A stretch of 64,000 nucleotides of DNA from Cryobacterium sp. Y11. Lineage in GTDB: Bacteria; Actinomycetota; Actinomycetes; Actinomycetales; Microbacteriaceae. Below the pieces are notes generated by a model. The model worked only from the letters and a program-made list of their open reading frames with translations, searched no databases and had not been told where the DNA came from. The stretch spans positions 223,085 through 287,084 of the forward strand of contig NZ_PJJO01000056.1 in assembly GCF_002929535.1 (NCBI RefSeq), written 5' to 3'. The position numbers and the translations under genes are program-made. Of this stretch, positions 63,558-64,000 are shown piece by piece; within the stretch, counting starts at the first letter, position 1; each line of letters starts with the position of its first letter.

Positions 63558-63609
63558 TGAGGTCCAGGCCCGTGCGAGCGCGCACAGTGCCGTACGGTCC
63601 TGGACCTCA
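63558..63609 (+). terminator. Terminator-like hairpin after the CHRD gene
   Basis: TGAGGTCCAGG at 63558-63568 pairs with CCTGGACCTCA at 63599-63609, and the 30-nt interior folds again (GTGCG-AGCG-CGCAC). It begins 21 bp after the CHRD stop. Confidence 0.7.
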
Positions 63610-64000
63610 CCGTTCGTACAGGACGCCAAGATCCCGGGGCCTGCTCGGGCGCGCTCAAGAGGGTAGTGGTGTAAACCGCTTGGTTCACCGCGGGGAGAGA
63701 ACCGACGTCCGAATCACACGCGCCGGCGTTCGCTCCATACCGCGCCAGTCATGACGACGCCTACTTCCCAGACCGCACCACTACACAAGCCCCCGAAGAC
63801 GCCTTCAACATTGCCAGCAGCCTCCACGCGGGTCCAAAAGAAGACCCCCGACGAACTAACGAACAGCAGCACTAGCCCCAAGCGATCACAGAACGCCACC
63901 ACCGACCGGCAAAGTTGTTGTCCGTCGCGTTATTTGACGATGGCGGCGTCATCGTCGGTGACGATGCCTGGATCTGAAAAAGCCCCGCCGGCGAATCCGG
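63610..64000. other. Right end of window without recognised gene
   Basis: About 390 bp with short frames on both strands, none recognised. A gene reaching in from the right cannot be excluded. Confidence 0.4.

Overview
The window looks like a chromosomal segment of a high-GC actinobacterium, most likely Microbacteriaceae. Supporting signs are the aceE-fasR-fabD-fabH-acpP-fabF order with the actinobacterial DUF3145 gene beside it, GAF-ANTAR regulators, an AhpE-type peroxiredoxin, many GTG starts and an actinobacterial class A RNase P RNA. The genus cannot be fixed from this evidence.

Layout. 0-1.9 kb: a retron reverse transcriptase, with part of its likely msr-msd RNA at the window edge, ending against the 3' end of rnpB. 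1.9-6.3 kb (minus strand): zinc-ribbon protein, Nif3-like protein, two tandem GAF-ANTAR RNA-binding regulators behind tRNA-Val, and AhpE. 6.5-14.8 kb: pyruvate dehydrogenase E1 followed by the fatty acid synthesis regulator and the fab cluster, joining acetyl-CoA production to type II fatty acid synthesis. 15-18.4 kb: an A-family DNA polymerase-like protein, a lipoprotein and a HutD-like protein. 18.5-26.5 kb: narGHJI plus narK for nitrate respiration, with narG broken by one in-frame stop codon. 26.6-28.3 kb: three decayed genes (ZIP transporter, COG4705 membrane protein, histidine kinase). 28.6-34.3 kb: small metabolic genes, including cyanase with its LysR regulator and the stump of the operon's carbonic anhydrase.

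34.3-62.6 kb is an accessory island. Its backbone is a decayed conjugative element: a MobF relaxase in pieces, a second relaxase start 1.9 kb away, and plasmid-type genes. Cargo with lower GC sits in it: (a) a three-gene operon coding for a two-TM membrane protein, a TSUP permease and a cytosolic protein that appears to hold a circularly permuted SsuA/THI5-like binding fold, a DUF4145-like domain and a double zinc ribbon; (b) two overlapping reverse transcriptases arranged like defence system DRT type 3, with a structured downstream stretch holding an exposed CACACA; (c) an ImmA/IrrE-like protein with a PIN nuclease; (d) a ruined AbiE-like pair; (e) an OLD-type ATPase-TOPRIM nuclease with a small overlapping partner; (f) a secreted toxin module of lipoprotein subtilase, toxin and immunity protein. 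Two IS256-family elements, a tRNA 3'-end fragment with short tandem repeats, a 27/29 direct repeat and a broken serine recombinase record its history. 62.8-63.5 kb codes for a secreted CHRD-domain protein.

The most interesting candidates are the permuted binding-protein operon (36.6-40.1 kb), the tandem reverse transcriptases with their possible template RNA (46.1-49.9 kb) and the protease-toxin-immunity module (59.2-61.5 kb). Four genes carry in-frame stop codons of all three kinds, which points to gene decay or assembly error rather than recoding.
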